Shown here one piece after another: positions 38,316-50,635 of a DNA stretch of 64,000 nucleotides. The position numbers were made by a program, and so were the translations under genes. Below the pieces are notes generated by a model. The model searched no databases and was not told the DNA's origin. It worked only from the letters and a program-made list of their open reading frames with translations. The stretch spans positions 386,567 to 450,566 of the forward strand of contig CAXIPT010000018.1 of assembly GCA_964030475.1 (NCBI GenBank). Direction: 5' to 3'. Each line of letters starts with the position of its first letter. Within the stretch, counting starts at the first letter, position 1. Source of the DNA: Tethya wilhelma (taxonomy: Eukaryota > Porifera > Demospongiae > Tethyida > Tethyidae).

Positions 38316-41300
38316 CATTACATCATGGTGGAGCCCCGCCCCCTCCACCTCCCGATGATACATTCCCAAATACGACATCAGTTGGTGTGCCTGTCGATTT
38401 AAAAGAGGAGACACCCACCGCTCACAGGCCGGCTCCACCCCCTCCATCGTCCAATACATATCCTGGTAGTGTCACCAAGTCAACAGTTCTCAGCAAAGAC
38501 ATGCCCACCGTTTCCATGGTGACCACTCAAATGATACAACAAGACGAGAGTGCACATCCTCCCATTCCAGCCATGCCCCCTCGTGGACTATTGGACGAAA
38601 GTCCACGAGATGACGAAGAAGAGAATGAGCTGGTTGAGCCACCACAGCCTCTCCATGTGAAACCACCGCTCTATGGTGCAGCACAGGAACCAGTAGAAGA
38701 GGCAGGCATACAATCATACTCACCACTGGAGTCACCAATAGCGGCCAACAAGGGTCCGATTCCCACTACAGTGACTGGTCCCATTCCCAATACAATGACT
38801 GGTCCCATTCCCAATACAATGACCAGTCCCATTCCCATGTCAGCCACAGGAGGAGCACTGACATCAGATGGAGAGAGACATGATGAAGAAATGCCAGTGA
38901 CAAGTTTGAGTGAGACATTTACAGTGGGTACTCTCACTGACGAGCTTGAGAGAGATAAAGATGAGAGACCTACTGTGAAACCTGTAACTCCTTTGTCCGC
39001 ACATCAGCCACAAGAGATGAGAAAAGATGGACTAAGGGAGAGAACATTAGCTGCTTCAAATGATGATAGCAAGTTGCTTAGGAACCAGCATTATCCATTT
39101 TCAAAGACAAACAGAGAAGATCGTGACACTCCTCAAACTCACACCACTAAAAGTAGCTCAAGATCAGCTGCTACGTCACCACCACTAAGGGATTCTGCCG
39201 ATTTTGGCGTTGAAGAACAGACACACCCCTTCACCCAACACCGGCTCCCTCGGAAACCCGTTGGTGCGTCACATTGGGACATGCCCCCTCCTCCTCCCCT
39301 TCAAGATCCCACTCGTTTCAGTGAACCAACTTTAGAAAGTTCCTACAAACCAGCTCCTCCCATTTCTTCGCCACAACCACCACCACCAGGTCAGGATACT
39401 TTCAATGAAGGCTATACAAAATTGACTCGGCAACCACATCACTTAAACAGCTCACTAGAAACATCACCTCCAGTACAGACACATTTCGAAGGACCTCAAG
39501 TAAATTCAGCTGCTACCACGACAACTGGACATCGTCATCGCTACCGGCAACCTCGTGGATCTCGAGCACAACAACCTGGTCACTCTGGATCAAGCTCTTT
39601 ACCATACGCACCCTCATATTCACCAGTGAGAAATGGGATCGAAAGTCCGAGTGCCTATGATGGTGACGATGAGACTATTTCAGGGATGTCCAGATCGTAT
39701 CCTGGATACAGTAAACGCTCACCCCACACTCCTCACCACCAAGAGCCAGAGCCACAGAGAAAGGAGATGGCACAACAGCTGCACCACGCTCAGTCCCACG
39801 ATGAACAGAGAACTCCGAGAGACTACACGAGATCAACTCCTCCTAGACAGACACCCGTACAGCCACACCACCATCATTCTCAGAACCAACAGGATCGCTC
39901 CAAAGATCTCCAGGGAGGTCATTCTGTAACCCCTCGCAGCTTCAACACTGTCTCACAGTCATTGCCTGGAGCGAGGGTGGCAGAGAGTCCTCGAGTGTTT
40001 GTAGCTGTGATGGACTATGACCCTAACTCATTGTGTACCACTGGAGACCCGGGCAAGGAATTGAGCATACATACTGGTGAGAGTGTGAGGGTGTGAGGGT
40101 GTGAGGGTGTGAGGGTGTAGTCAATATCATTATATAAAAGGTTATGTATAATATCTTCCATAATTTACTATAACTTTTGGTATTTGTGTACATGCATGCA
40201 TCCATGTGCTGGTCAAAATAGGCTAGTAGGGTGAGGTATAAGTTTACCAAAATGACCTAGTCATAAGGAACTATCAATATCTTTTATTCCCTTACCTACA
40301 CCATATTTGGTAAGCCTATTAATCAATGACCACATGTCCTTCAGTAGCCTTGCAGCTGTTCTAATGGTATGACCTTAAGACTGGTACAAGTGGTTACATA
40401 TAGGGAAGGTATCGATTATACCACTGCTATGAGTGAATCCATTCCAAGGAGAGAATATAAAGAGTATCTTTTATCACAAGGCAGCTGTCTGGCATTTCAT
40501 ATAAGACTTTGGGTGGTGCGGCTTCAATATCAAGTATATATGGCCTCCTCCCACCCACACACATGCACATACACAATTCATTCCAGCATTATAAAGTTGT
40601 ACAACAAATTAGTAGATCTAATGTTCTCTTGGCATTTCACAGTCTGCCTGTAACACAGCTCAGTTTCATATAAATCTAGCAATTGTAGTCAGTTTGAATT
40701 CTGTCAAAGTTACTTTTTGGAAGTTTTCAGTGCTACTCTTAGTCTATCAGGTTGTCTGGTTTGAACTCACTGTGTGTGTGATATATTGACAATGGCAGGC
40801 GATGTGTTGGCTGTCCATGGTGACATGGATGCAATGGGCTACTATAGTGCCTCCTTTGGCAAGCAGACAGGACTGGTCCCTGCTAACTTCATTCAAGAGA
40901 TGGACATCCAAGATGAGAAAATGAGAGAGAGACTCTTCAACCAGGTATATAATGACAATTCACTTAAGAATCAACCGCATCATAATTAATAATGCAAAAC
41001 ATACAATTGCCAAACGTGTGGCAGTAAGCAGTTCATTTGATGCTAGTCAATGGTTGAGGATGCTACCATGCATGAGAGTCATAAAATTTTAACGTCAGCT
41101 AAAAAAACAACACACACACAAGACGAAGATTTATGCACCACAATGATTTTTGTTCTGATAGCAAAATTTAATAGTTAAGTTTGATATCGGCAGCAAAGTT
41201 GAGTTAATGACACTTAATCATACATTCCTTCCTCATGTTAATAATAATTACTCATTCAATTCTTGTCACTAGAAATTGAGTCGAACCACCACCACTCCAC

Positions 41301-44082
41301 TTGGGACGCTGAGCTATGCATCAACGGAAGACACGCCCACTTCCTGGGACAAGTACAGCACCTCTGTTCTCATCAAGCCAAGAGAAATGGGTGAGCAAGG
41401 GGTTAATGACACAATACATCATGCAGCTGTATGGAACGGCCAGTAATTCAAATGTATTACTTTGATTTATTATTCTAAAGCTAAATTGGGACTTGAATTA
41501 TTAATATAAGTCACAAATGTTCATATTGATGAGTCCCTAAGAGGAATCCAATGAAAACAACTTCAGTTTGCATCCAAAACAATCCAAAGCAAAAACAACA
41601 AACACACATGATTGAGTACAAACAGACATACACAAGATTATAATATTACCAATGCAATACATTTACATAATATATCCACCATTAACTGTCCAAACTACAA
41701 TTATTCTCACGTGACTAAACACTACAGACTGTCCCCAGCCTCCCAGTCACTTCCAAGTGGAGAAGGCTCTGGGACACAGTGTGCTGCTGGTGAGTTGGCA
41801 GGCACCAGCCATGGACTCTGAGAACAAGAGCAATGGGTGTCTGGTCACCGGCTATCAGATCTACGTCAATGGGGAGACTAAGATGCTTGTCAGTGGAGCC
41901 AACCAGAACAAGGTATGTAACTATGGGCAGATCAGAGTTTGAAGAATTGTATTATAATTATGAATAGTAAGCAATAATTTTTCAGAGCAGTTGAACCAAT
42001 TAACTACAACTAGGTGCCATTCGATCTTAAAATTGGTTTAGCAATTACTCTAGCGGGTTTTTTTCTGTTTGTTTTTTGTTTGTTTTGACAGATTTTATTA
42101 AATCATAGTCTCATCTAGCTGCATATGATGTAAAAGATAGATAAAAAAACTTAATGATGTTTTGTTTCATTTCACTGCGTCACATCGCAGGCTCTCCTGC
42201 CTGGTCTCAAGGTGTCCCAACCTCACAACCTCGGTGTGTCCACCTCCAGTGTGGAGGGGAAGAGTTCAGAGATGGTTACCATCACCTACAAGGGACGACC
42301 TCTCAGCGTAAGCCACACTGGCAATGAGAGATGTGATTGTAGAATGCACACATCAGCACTTCTTGATTAGAGGAAGTTCCCCACTGTTATTGTCTTTGAC
42401 AGTTTACTTTTCTTGGGTTTCAATACAATGAGTGTTTAGAGTCTAAATAATACACATACATATGCAACAAAGGGGCCGCACTACTGTAAACTGAAATTTT
42501 ATTTGGCTTCAATGCTATTGTATGTGAGGACAGTTCAATCAACGTTATTATGCTGGCTTTTTCTTCGTCAAATGTTATAACATGCAGGCCCACAGTTCTG
42601 GCAGCAATACTTCTGAAACAGAGCCTTACAGAATGGTGAGCAACATACACACACTCACTATAAATCTTCAAATCAACTAATGTTAATAGTTAAACCTCTA
42701 TTCATGCTTTCAGTTTGTTGCTCTCTATGACTATGATCCCATCAAGAGCTCGCCCAGTGAGAACCCAGAGTTTGAGCTACCTCTGAAAGAGGGCGAGCTG
42801 ATCAAAGTGTTTGGTAAGGAGCTCTCGGATGGGTTCTTGGTGGGGGAGATCAACAGCCAAAAAGGACTAGTGCCGGCAAATTTTGTCAGTGAAGTAAACA
42901 CAGCACAAAACAAAGTAAATTTTCTGTGTTAGTGTGAGCATGAATGTGGCTCCATACATCAATAATATTTTCATTCTCTCTCCTCTCCCTCTCTCTCTCT
43001 CTCTCTCTCTGATTTGCCTCGATTTAGCAACCAGCTGTTAGTTCCAGTTTCAACTCCTCTTCACTAACAGAGGGTGAGGTTTCGGATAGAACAGCCACTC
43101 CCAAGCTGCCAACAACTTCAAGGGTATGCATTACTCTAATTACCCAGCAAACTCTATGTAATATTGAACTGTGATTGTTCGTTATCTTATGTAGAAAATG
43201 TTGGCTGTGTTCGACTATAGTCCTGAGAAAGATTCGCCCAACCCTAATCCTGACTTGGAACTGTCCTTCAAGACTGGTGATACCATTACTGTATACGGGC
43301 ACATGGTGAGCCTTATAGTGTATTATGTAATACTATAGTCACTTTTGTTTCAATATTACATTCACTTAATTGGAAAAGAACACATTACTTTCATTTAATT
43401 AGAGAGGAACAGATTCAATATTACTTTCACTTGGAATACATTTAACGTTACTTTCACTTAATTGAAAAGAAACACATTCAATTCACTTACTTAGAAAAAA
43501 AACACTATCTATATCCCTACAGCATAGTGATGGTTTCTACAGTGGAGAATTGAATGGGGAGTTTGGACTAGTGCCGTCTAATTTCCTCAAGGAAGTACAG
43601 GGGTCTACCTCCACATCACCAACATACATGACCACACCCACCAGGTGGTCACACCCATCAGCAACACATAATGGAGATATGTACGCTAAAATTATTTCGT
43701 ATACCTGGTTGAAACAATGTCATCACGATGTCATGCTCAATTACAGATCTGGTCCGGCGAATCCCAGTTTATTTACAGAACATGATTTCCTCAATATGGT
43801 GGAGCGGTCAGCTGTGACAAACTCAGAGAAGGGAACAGCTGGACAAAACGAAAGACCAAGAACAAATACGTGAGTGAACAAGAGAGTCATGCATCGATTC
43901 TCACGCACACTTGCATGTATGATATGTGTACAAACTAATCCTGCCAACACACATGTACCCATGCATGCAGTTCCCCAGAGAAAACCAAGCCAGCTGCTCA
44001 ACGGCAAAAGAAGAAGAGGTCTTACCATGGACTCTTATTTGGACACAAATCCCACAAAAAATCTCAACCTGAACTTATCTAA
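35459..44082 (+). CDS. RIMBP: RIM-binding protein homologue (5' end missing)
   Basis: Scaffold that in bilaterians links RIM and voltage-gated Ca channels at release sites. Nineteen exons are seen: 35459-35512, 35608-35706, 35805-36002, 36122-36331, 36425-36563, 36654-36739, 36858-37004, 37075-37198, 37311-40076, 40799-40944, 41273-41390, 41728-41912, 42191-42307, 42588-42635, 42714-42914, 43028-43123, 43195-43305, 43523-43869, 43971-44082; 1,767 aa, open at the 5' end. Residues 1-350 are coiled coil. One 2.8-kb exon encodes a Pro/Thr-rich disordered region with 12 Asp in a row. SH3-1 (VFVAVMDYDP...GLVPANFIQEM) is split by an intron. One FN3 follows (VSWQAP...VTGYQIYVNG), then SH3-2 (FVALYDYDP...KGLVPANFV) and SH3-3 (MLAVFDYSP...GLVPSNFL), and a Lys-rich tail. 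The order SH3-FN3-SH3-SH3 is diagnostic for RIMBP; vertebrate proteins have three FN3. The start is lost at n 35458. Confidence 0.9.
38279..38314 (+). repeat. (GAT)12 coding repeat
   Basis: Twelve consecutive Asp codons in the disordered region of the RIMBP homologue. It is likely length-polymorphic without frame loss. Confidence 0.98.
40080..40119. repeat. GTGAGGGT minisatellite at a donor site
   Basis: Four to five copies of TGTGAGGG lie just after the donor at 40077 of the RIMBP-like gene. Each unit recreates a GTGAGG donor-like word. Confidence 0.8.
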
Positions 44083-44405
44083 AAATATTTCTTTTTGTAC
44101 ATACTCCACTACATTCATGCATACTTACTTAGCCACTGCATACAACATCTCTCATATGACAAATGCTATTTTATTTCCCCAGTATATTTAATACCTGTTC
44201 ACAGTGTATTGCTGTAGTTTTCCGTTCTGGTTCTTCATGAAAAGTCCTCATAATTTGCAAAGTTTAAAATTTCGCGTGAGTTAAAAATTGCGCAAATGCG
44301 CGTAAACATTCTTTCCTAACGACCTCTACCGATTCATTAAGCGGTTTCCTCTCTGTTTGAATATTTGTACAATACACCATTTCAGTGGTGTTTCGTAACT
44401 GGAAG
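44083..44405. other. Intergenic RIMBP 3' end / FHIP2 promoter
   Basis: The first half is RIMBP 3' sequence. TGCGCAAATGCGCG at 44289-44302, about 105 bp before the FHIP2 ATG, is a palindromic GCGC-rich motif resembling NRF1 sites. No other gene is seen. Confidence 0.5.
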
Positions 44406-45222
44406 ATGTTCAGTAAGATCTCTGCCTTCCTCCATCAAGCTGCTGAAGCAACCAGTCAAGTGGTACGTTCACAAATGGTTTGCATTGGTTTGTATTGATG
44501 GGCATTAATTAGAAATACCCCACTTCTACAGTTGAGCCCACTCCCAAGCCGCTATGATGAATTTAAATCACACTGGAAGGCCATCACTGATGCCATGACA
44601 GCAGATAATGGTAACAGTAGTTTTTTTTATTAATTTCCACAGGAAAATGGCCAATAAATCACTATTAAATCAGATATACAAGTCTATCGTGGCCACCTAC
44701 CAGTCCTAGTTATCAAGGCCAGGCACCTGAGTGGCTCGACCTTTTGCCAGTTTGCTAGACACTTGCCTGAGCGGGCATTAGAGGGTTCCTTTAGGTTTGG
44801 GATTGTTTGTAAAGATTAGACTGTTTGGATTATTTCGTGGCGTCTCTATAAACCCAGATGGTGATTGTACTGTGGAGTCCACTGGTATAGCTGGTCATCT
44901 TGACCAGATGGTGGAGCAGCTGTGTGCCGAGGAGGAGGAGAAAGATCCCAGGGACCCTGGAACCATAGTGAGGGGGAGATAGACTGTTGGTAGTCTGTTT
45001 GTGGTGGGTCATAGGTTGACTAGTGGAGTGATGTTTTGTGTGTGTGTTTTAACATTGCCTTCATAGGGTCCATGTATGGAGTTTGTACTTCAGCACAAGA
45101 TATTGAACACCCTCTTCACCACAGCCAAGAGTGACGTGAGTTGAAAGTGAAATGAGTTGTTAATGAACCAACGAACACACAGACCATCTGTTACATGCAC
45201 ACACACACACACANNNNNNNNN

Positions 45223-45308
<86 letters not shown>

Positions 45309-47350
45309 ACAATGCAGTACCCGACTGGAATGAACCATCAGGTGTTGCTCTTCTTCTCTGTGCTGTTGGGAAGGATTGAAAGGCCTCTACTAGATCATGT
45401 TAACGTACACCAGCCAGTAATGGTAAGTTGACTATCATCAAGCTATCATCAATTACTTGATGTCTACATTGTTCTTTCCAGAGGCAGATTGCCACCTGTG
45501 GTTCCATCCACTCCCCCCGTCTTGCTGCCGATGAGGTCCAGTTCCTGCGGACCATTTGCCTTCGATTGCAGAGGGACTCCAGACTAGCGGACTTCCTCAT
45601 TGAGGTGGGTGTGGGATATTGATCTATTAACTACATTATTATGTGTGACAATTAATGATTGTTTGGGGTATAGATAAAATTACACTATTTGATCTCTCTC
45701 CCACCCATATATATAGGTGGGATATAGTGTGGGGGGTACGCTAAATCCCTCCTATATATATATGGGCAGGCAGGGCAAAATCTTGGCGTACCCCACGCTA
45801 AATATCCCACCCACATATAGGAGGGCTTTAGCGTAGGGGTACGCTATTTTCCTCCAATATATATGGGAGTGATTTAGCGTAGGGGTACGCTATTTTCCTC
45901 CTATATATATAGGAAGGATATAGCGTAGGGGAACGCTATTTTCCTCCTATATTTTAATATAAAGTACTGGGATTTAGTGTAAGTGCATTATTGCTCATTT
46001 CTACATTGGGAGTGGAGTGGAGAATATAGAGAGTAACATGATATCAGTCTGAGAGAAAAGTATATAAAGTATATAATGCAAAGTGAAGAGCTTTGTAGCT
46101 ATGATGTGTGTACCTCAACCTCTGTACCTTTATAATAATTATTTGCAAGAGTGCAGCCTTGAGACACAAACATCCCACAAGAATGACTCACAGCATCACT
46201 CGCCTGAGTCAACAAAAATGGCTGTGAACCTTGTCCACGGACAGAAACAAACAAACATGGTTGACTGTGGGCTGTATGCAATAGCCAATGCCACTGCTCT
46301 GGCATTTGGGGAGACTCCCGAACAGAACATCTACAATGAAGGTCAAATGAGAGAACACCAGAGTAGCTGTCTTCAAACCCAAGTACTGCAGCCATTCCCA
46401 ACAAGAAGCCGAGCAAGAAGACGAAGAAAGAATATTTCCATCACTCTGTAACAATGCACACACACCCTATTATCTCCTGTATTTTTAAACAGTCATTGTT
46501 ACCTTTCCTTATAAAATTAACATAATTAGTTGGTCTGAAATTGTGATTGTACACTAAAGTCCCCCTCCCAATGTAGAAATGAGCAATAATGCACTTACAC
46601 TAAATCCCAGTACTTTATATTAAAATATAGGAGGAAAATAGCGTACCACTACGCTAAATCCCTCCTATATACAGGTGGGATATTTAGCGTGGGGTACGCC
46701 AAGATTTTGCCCTGCCCGCCCATATATATAGGAGGGATTTTAGCATACCCCCCACACTATATCCCACCTATATATATGGGTGGGAGAGATCAAATAGTGT
46801 AACTTTGTACAAACCCAATTGTTTGTACTTCAAAAGTATTCTTTCCCGTGTTGCTCCCTCTAGGACTCGAAGGATCCCAAGTCGACTAAGTCCAGGAGGT
46901 GTTTTGTTGTTGTGGAGGCTCTCCTCCGTCTCGTCAACAGCGAGGACAGCCTCGTGGTGATGAAGACCTACGAGTGTCTCCTCACCTGTGTCTCTCTCCA
47001 ACACTCGACCGTCTCTCAAGCTCTGGCCGACTCCCAGCTGCCCATGCTGCTGGCTTCAAAGCTCCAGTATCACTTCCAGCTCATTCCTCCTTCAACACAC
47101 CACTCCTCCATCGTAGGATGCCAGGCAGGATGGGGGTGGGTCTTGCATGCCAAGCAGCACTCGTCAATATTATTGCTTATACTGTTCATATCATAATTTA
47201 ATTGTCCATTAATTTTTTATTATTGTTCTCTATAATATTATGTGTAATCTTGATACTAGAGTTATAACTCACATGTGACTGTAACTATGGTTTCTGCTAT
47301 AGATATACCCACCAAGAATTAGAATTTGACGGGTTGTTTCCATCCCTTCC

Positions 47351-47389
<39 letters not shown>

Positions 47390-48003
47390 ATGCAGTGTGG
47401 ACTATGCTGTTCGTAGTCACACAGTGGACCACTCTCCTTCGACCTATGGACTCTGGCACGTCGAAGCTCTCCTCTCATGGCTGGACTACTGTGAACAGGT
47501 GGTTGGACTGGCTCAACCAGTTTTGTCGGACGCTGTGTGCGGAAACATTCACGAGATGGTGCTCACAGCTACACTGCTACCAAAGCTCATCAAGACCATG
47601 TAAGTAGACATACTGTAGAACGGGTAAATTTGGCGGATTCACATTTGAGCATTAGTGGTGATCATGTCCTGCATGCTGCATTCTTTATATGCACACATGA
47701 TTGTGAATATAATAATATTATAACTGTTTAGTGGTTTGAAGAATAATTCGCCAACTATTTGCCAAATTTACCCACTGTATCCTGGCAGTATTTCCTATCA
47801 GAGCTCTTTTGATGTATAATTGTCTGTGGAACCTTCAACTCATATTTCTTCTATAACTTTTCCTGTACAGCTCTGAGGAAGAGATACTGATCAGTACTGC
47901 TGTCCTGACCAGGATGATTCAATCAGCTACTTGTAGGAGATTGTTACAAGGTTGCTTTGTCAATTTTCTTTTCCAAAATGATTGTTGCATGGCTTATCCA
48001 TCC

Positions 48004-48058
<55 letters not shown>

Positions 48059-48685
48059 CAGAGCTGGTAGTGTTTGCCCTCCATGACAGCTACACTGTTG
48101 GTCAGTTGCGGCACCTGCTCAGAGATGTACTGATCAGTAGAACAAATCACCATAGCGACGAGGTGTGGAGCTCTGAATCTCAGCATGCATGTCTAGATTC
48201 CATGTAGCTAGTACACTTTTTTCTTCGTTTCTTTCATAATTTTTTTTTTTTAAATTAACCTTTTCTTACCTTACAGGTGTGTCAAGTGACTCTCCAACTG
48301 TTTGATGTACTAATTAGCTCGCCCCTCCCATCAGTTATTAATGATCTCCTATTGGTCCATTGGTCCGGCTCCCATCAAGTGGAGTTCATTGTCCTTCCTG
48401 AGAAGCTACAGGAGGAGAGAGAGCAGCTGCAGAAGATGGTGGAGGACTACCTCTCCTTGATGCCTGAGGGGCTTGCCTCCTGTAGGCACGTGAATGGAGA
48501 TGACGTGGGAATTGAACGATACCTCATTGATGCTCATCATCAGGTTGGAGGTTAAATTTATTTCTTCTGTATAACAGTGGGATAAGAAAACTTTCTCTCT
48601 TGCATTATACAGCTTAAAATTGAGATACTAATATTATTTATCATTGCAATTTCAAGACCTACAGTAAAATATTCTAGTTGAAGGA

Positions 48686-48740
<55 letters not shown>

Positions 48741-49014
48741 GCTCTACAGGTGGCCAAGTATCGTGCTCTGAGTAGACTCTGGAGTGACCAGATGACGGCT
48801 GAGGAGAGATCCTCTCTAGAGCAGCACAGTCCCTCTCTCCTCCTCTCCTCCCAGTCCGGTGAACAGACAGCCTCTTTTGACACTGCTAGTCGCCATGAGG
48901 CTTGTGAGGGGGTGTTCTTGACATCACTGCTGAATAAACTGGAGACCATGTTGGATCAGGTGAATGGATGGAAAGATTGAATGTTGCACACACTCACACA
49001 CACTCATACACACA

Positions 49015-49050
<36 letters not shown>

Positions 49051-49783
49051 CAGCCATATGAGATCAACCTGCTCCTGACATCCATTCTCTCTTCACTTGC
49101 TTCGTTTCCTCATCCAATGATCGACTGGTTGTTTGCTTCAAACACTCCACAAGATCATCGCAATGTCTACACATCACTAGTGAAGGTAAAACAACTTGTT
49201 TGCAATGAAAAAGTAAAGCAAATATGATTAGTGGAATGTCATTGTCAGATATCTTTGTGCTATGAACTAAAGACAAGCATATAATAATGACCTCTTTCTC
49301 TCTTCTGTCCTGTCCTGTCCTTGCAGGTCAGTTCCCTGCTGCAGTCCAGAGCTGAGAGGTCTCCAGGGATGTTTCTGAACATTGTTGAAGCACGGCGCAG
49401 ACTAGCAGGTCAAGAAACGTCTGACCTGTTGAGCATGCCTCACAATGACCTGTTAGAGGGAGCCATCGTCCTGGAGGAGTTTGCAAAGGTAGGCAAGTAT
49501 ATTACAAAGGAGATCACAGATTTGAGTAAGTATTGACTGATGTGTCAATCAATGTGACACAGATTAGTTGTGACTCAATATTCTTGTCACCTGTCCAAAC
49601 AGTGGTTCACTATCTAATTAGCTAGGGGGTGGGATACAACCTATTGCCTGTGGCTACTCCCCAATCTCACTGTATGTTACTGTTGTGCTCTCTCCCTATA
49701 TATAACCACCATGGATACAGGAGCTGGCATCCCTTCTCTTTGCTCGTAAAACCTCGGCACTTCTTGCCCTGCCAGCACTGTGA
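44406..49783 (+). CDS. FHIP2A: FHIP2 homologue (FTS-Hook-interacting protein, FAM160B type)
   Basis: Subunit of the FTS-Hook-FHIP complex that couples membrane cargo to dynein; the vertebrate FHIP2A form acts with Rab1 on early secretory cargo. Exons: 44406-44462, 44532-44610, 44858-44967, 45067-45135, 45318-45422, 45482-45604, 46864-47135, 47396-47599, 47871-47950, 48062-48162, 48277-48543, 48750-48959, 49054-49185, 49327-49488, 49721-49783; 677 aa against about 765 in human. Diagnostic blocks: start [83 protein letters not shown] and the end [16 protein letters not shown]. All exon phases agree. A 1.1-kb DNA transposon sits in the intron 45605-46863, and nine N's sit in a CA repeat at 45214-45222. 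Several introns end in long dinucleotide tracts. FHIP2A versus FHIP2B cannot be resolved. Confidence 0.93.
45198..45310. repeat. (CA)n tract with a 9-N gap in an FHIP2 intron
   Basis: Over 100 bp of CA repeat interrupted by N at 45214-45222. It ends just before the acceptor AATGCAG at 45311-45317. Confidence 0.95.
45683..46799. mobile_element. CACTA-like DNA transposon with long TIRs
   Basis: About 1.12 kb with long inverted ends, 45683 to about 46015 on the left and about 46560 to 46799 on the right. They start CACTATTTGATCTCTC and end with its reverse complement ...AAATAGTG. TA lies on each side (45681-45682, 46800-46801). The TIRs contain subterminal tandem words such as TAGCGTAGGGGTACGCTATT and CCTCCTATATATA; the left TIR has one to two extra units. 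Ends in CACTA plus subterminal repeats resemble EnSpm/CACTA elements. The class assignment is inference, since the TA duplication is short. Its only coding sequence is a C48-protease remnant, so it is non-autonomous. It sits in an FHIP2 intron in the clear, away from splice sites. Confidence 0.8.
46083..46451 (+). pseudogene. Ulp1/C48 cysteine-protease remnant inside the transposon
   Basis: A 122-codon frame, of which residues 54-100 match the C-terminal half of transposon-borne Ulp1-like proteases. The key stretch is [20 protein letters not shown] with the candidate catalytic Cys in DCG, followed by [10 protein letters not shown]. The upstream part that should supply the catalytic His and Asp is absent or scrambled, so it is probably inactive. 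The neighbouring FHIP2 exons are on the same strand but unrelated. Confidence 0.65.
47353..47388. repeat. (CA)n before an FHIP2 acceptor
   Basis: The CA tract ends 7 bp before the acceptor CAG that precedes exon 47396. Confidence 0.95.
48006..48054. repeat. (CT)n polypyrimidine tract of an FHIP2 intron
   Basis: A pure CT run directly precedes ATCACAG and exon 48062, serving as the polypyrimidine tract. Confidence 0.95.
48689..48738. repeat. (CT)n polypyrimidine tract of an FHIP2 intron
   Basis: A pure CT run directly precedes CCCTGCTCTACAG and exon 48750. Confidence 0.95.
49015..49048. repeat. (CA)n before an FHIP2 acceptor
   Basis: The CA tract runs into ATGCAG and exon 49054. Confidence 0.95.
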
Positions 49784-50635
49784 TGACAGTGTACATGTAA
49801 CCAGCCGCTATTAACTCTCTGGTGTAATATATACTGGTGTCCGTCTATTTCATGCTTCCAATCTACATAGTGTGTTTGTCCATCTTGTTATGGATGAATC
49901 GTTTTTACTGGATTTTTTTCAACAGGTTTTTTTTTTTGTACTTAGATAATTACATTATATCCAAAAGTTCATTCATCATCTGAAAATATTTACATGTTCA
50001 TTGATTTGTAATGGTCAAAGTGTGTTCTGTAATTGAACATCTATTATTTTGTATTCTTTTCATCAATATATCAGGAGAATGTAAACACCTTTGAGCAATT
50101 TACATTGGTATGCTTGGAATGGCCTGTTTCTTTGATGTGTCCCTCTGAAGCTGCGCGAACTGTTCATCCTCAGAGGGGGCGCACTAATTTGCTATTATCG
50201 CCACGTTCGGATGCACGTACAGCTTCCGTACATGAGGTGGGTGGGGCTCGTATCGGAGTAGCGAGGCGCTAATAATCCAGCATACCATTTCAGCGTTTAC
50301 AGGCATTTGCTCTCTTAACACCCTGGCCACTTCTCGATGCAATCTTTGACCCATTTTCACCTTGAACTAGGCTTGCTGGTGCTAACTCCAAATATTCTTT
50401 TAACCGTACTAACCAAAACATTCCAAAATCCACCATCGTATGTACTGCTTCTCTGAGAAACCTAAAATTCGTTCACGTTAACACAGCTCGGCATTGTGCA
50501 CGCGCTCTGGATAAATTCTCAAGTCTCCAGAAGTTTAGTTTCTCTGCTAGCTTGTGAATTATTTGCAGCTGCTTCTCTCAGTGAACTTCCAAAGACGTCA
50601 AATCTTCTTCGCACACTCACACGTACACTTGTTGG
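49784..50635. other. Intergenic FHIP2 / T-box
   Basis: FHIP2 3' UTR and T-box 5' region. An open frame at 50033-50272 has no recognisable motif and I do not support it as a gene. No repeats or RNA genes are seen. Confidence 0.45.

Noticed and set aside
50033..50272. 79-codon ORF between FHIP2 and the T-box gene
   Set aside because: Starts without clear context and has no family features; treated as non-coding.
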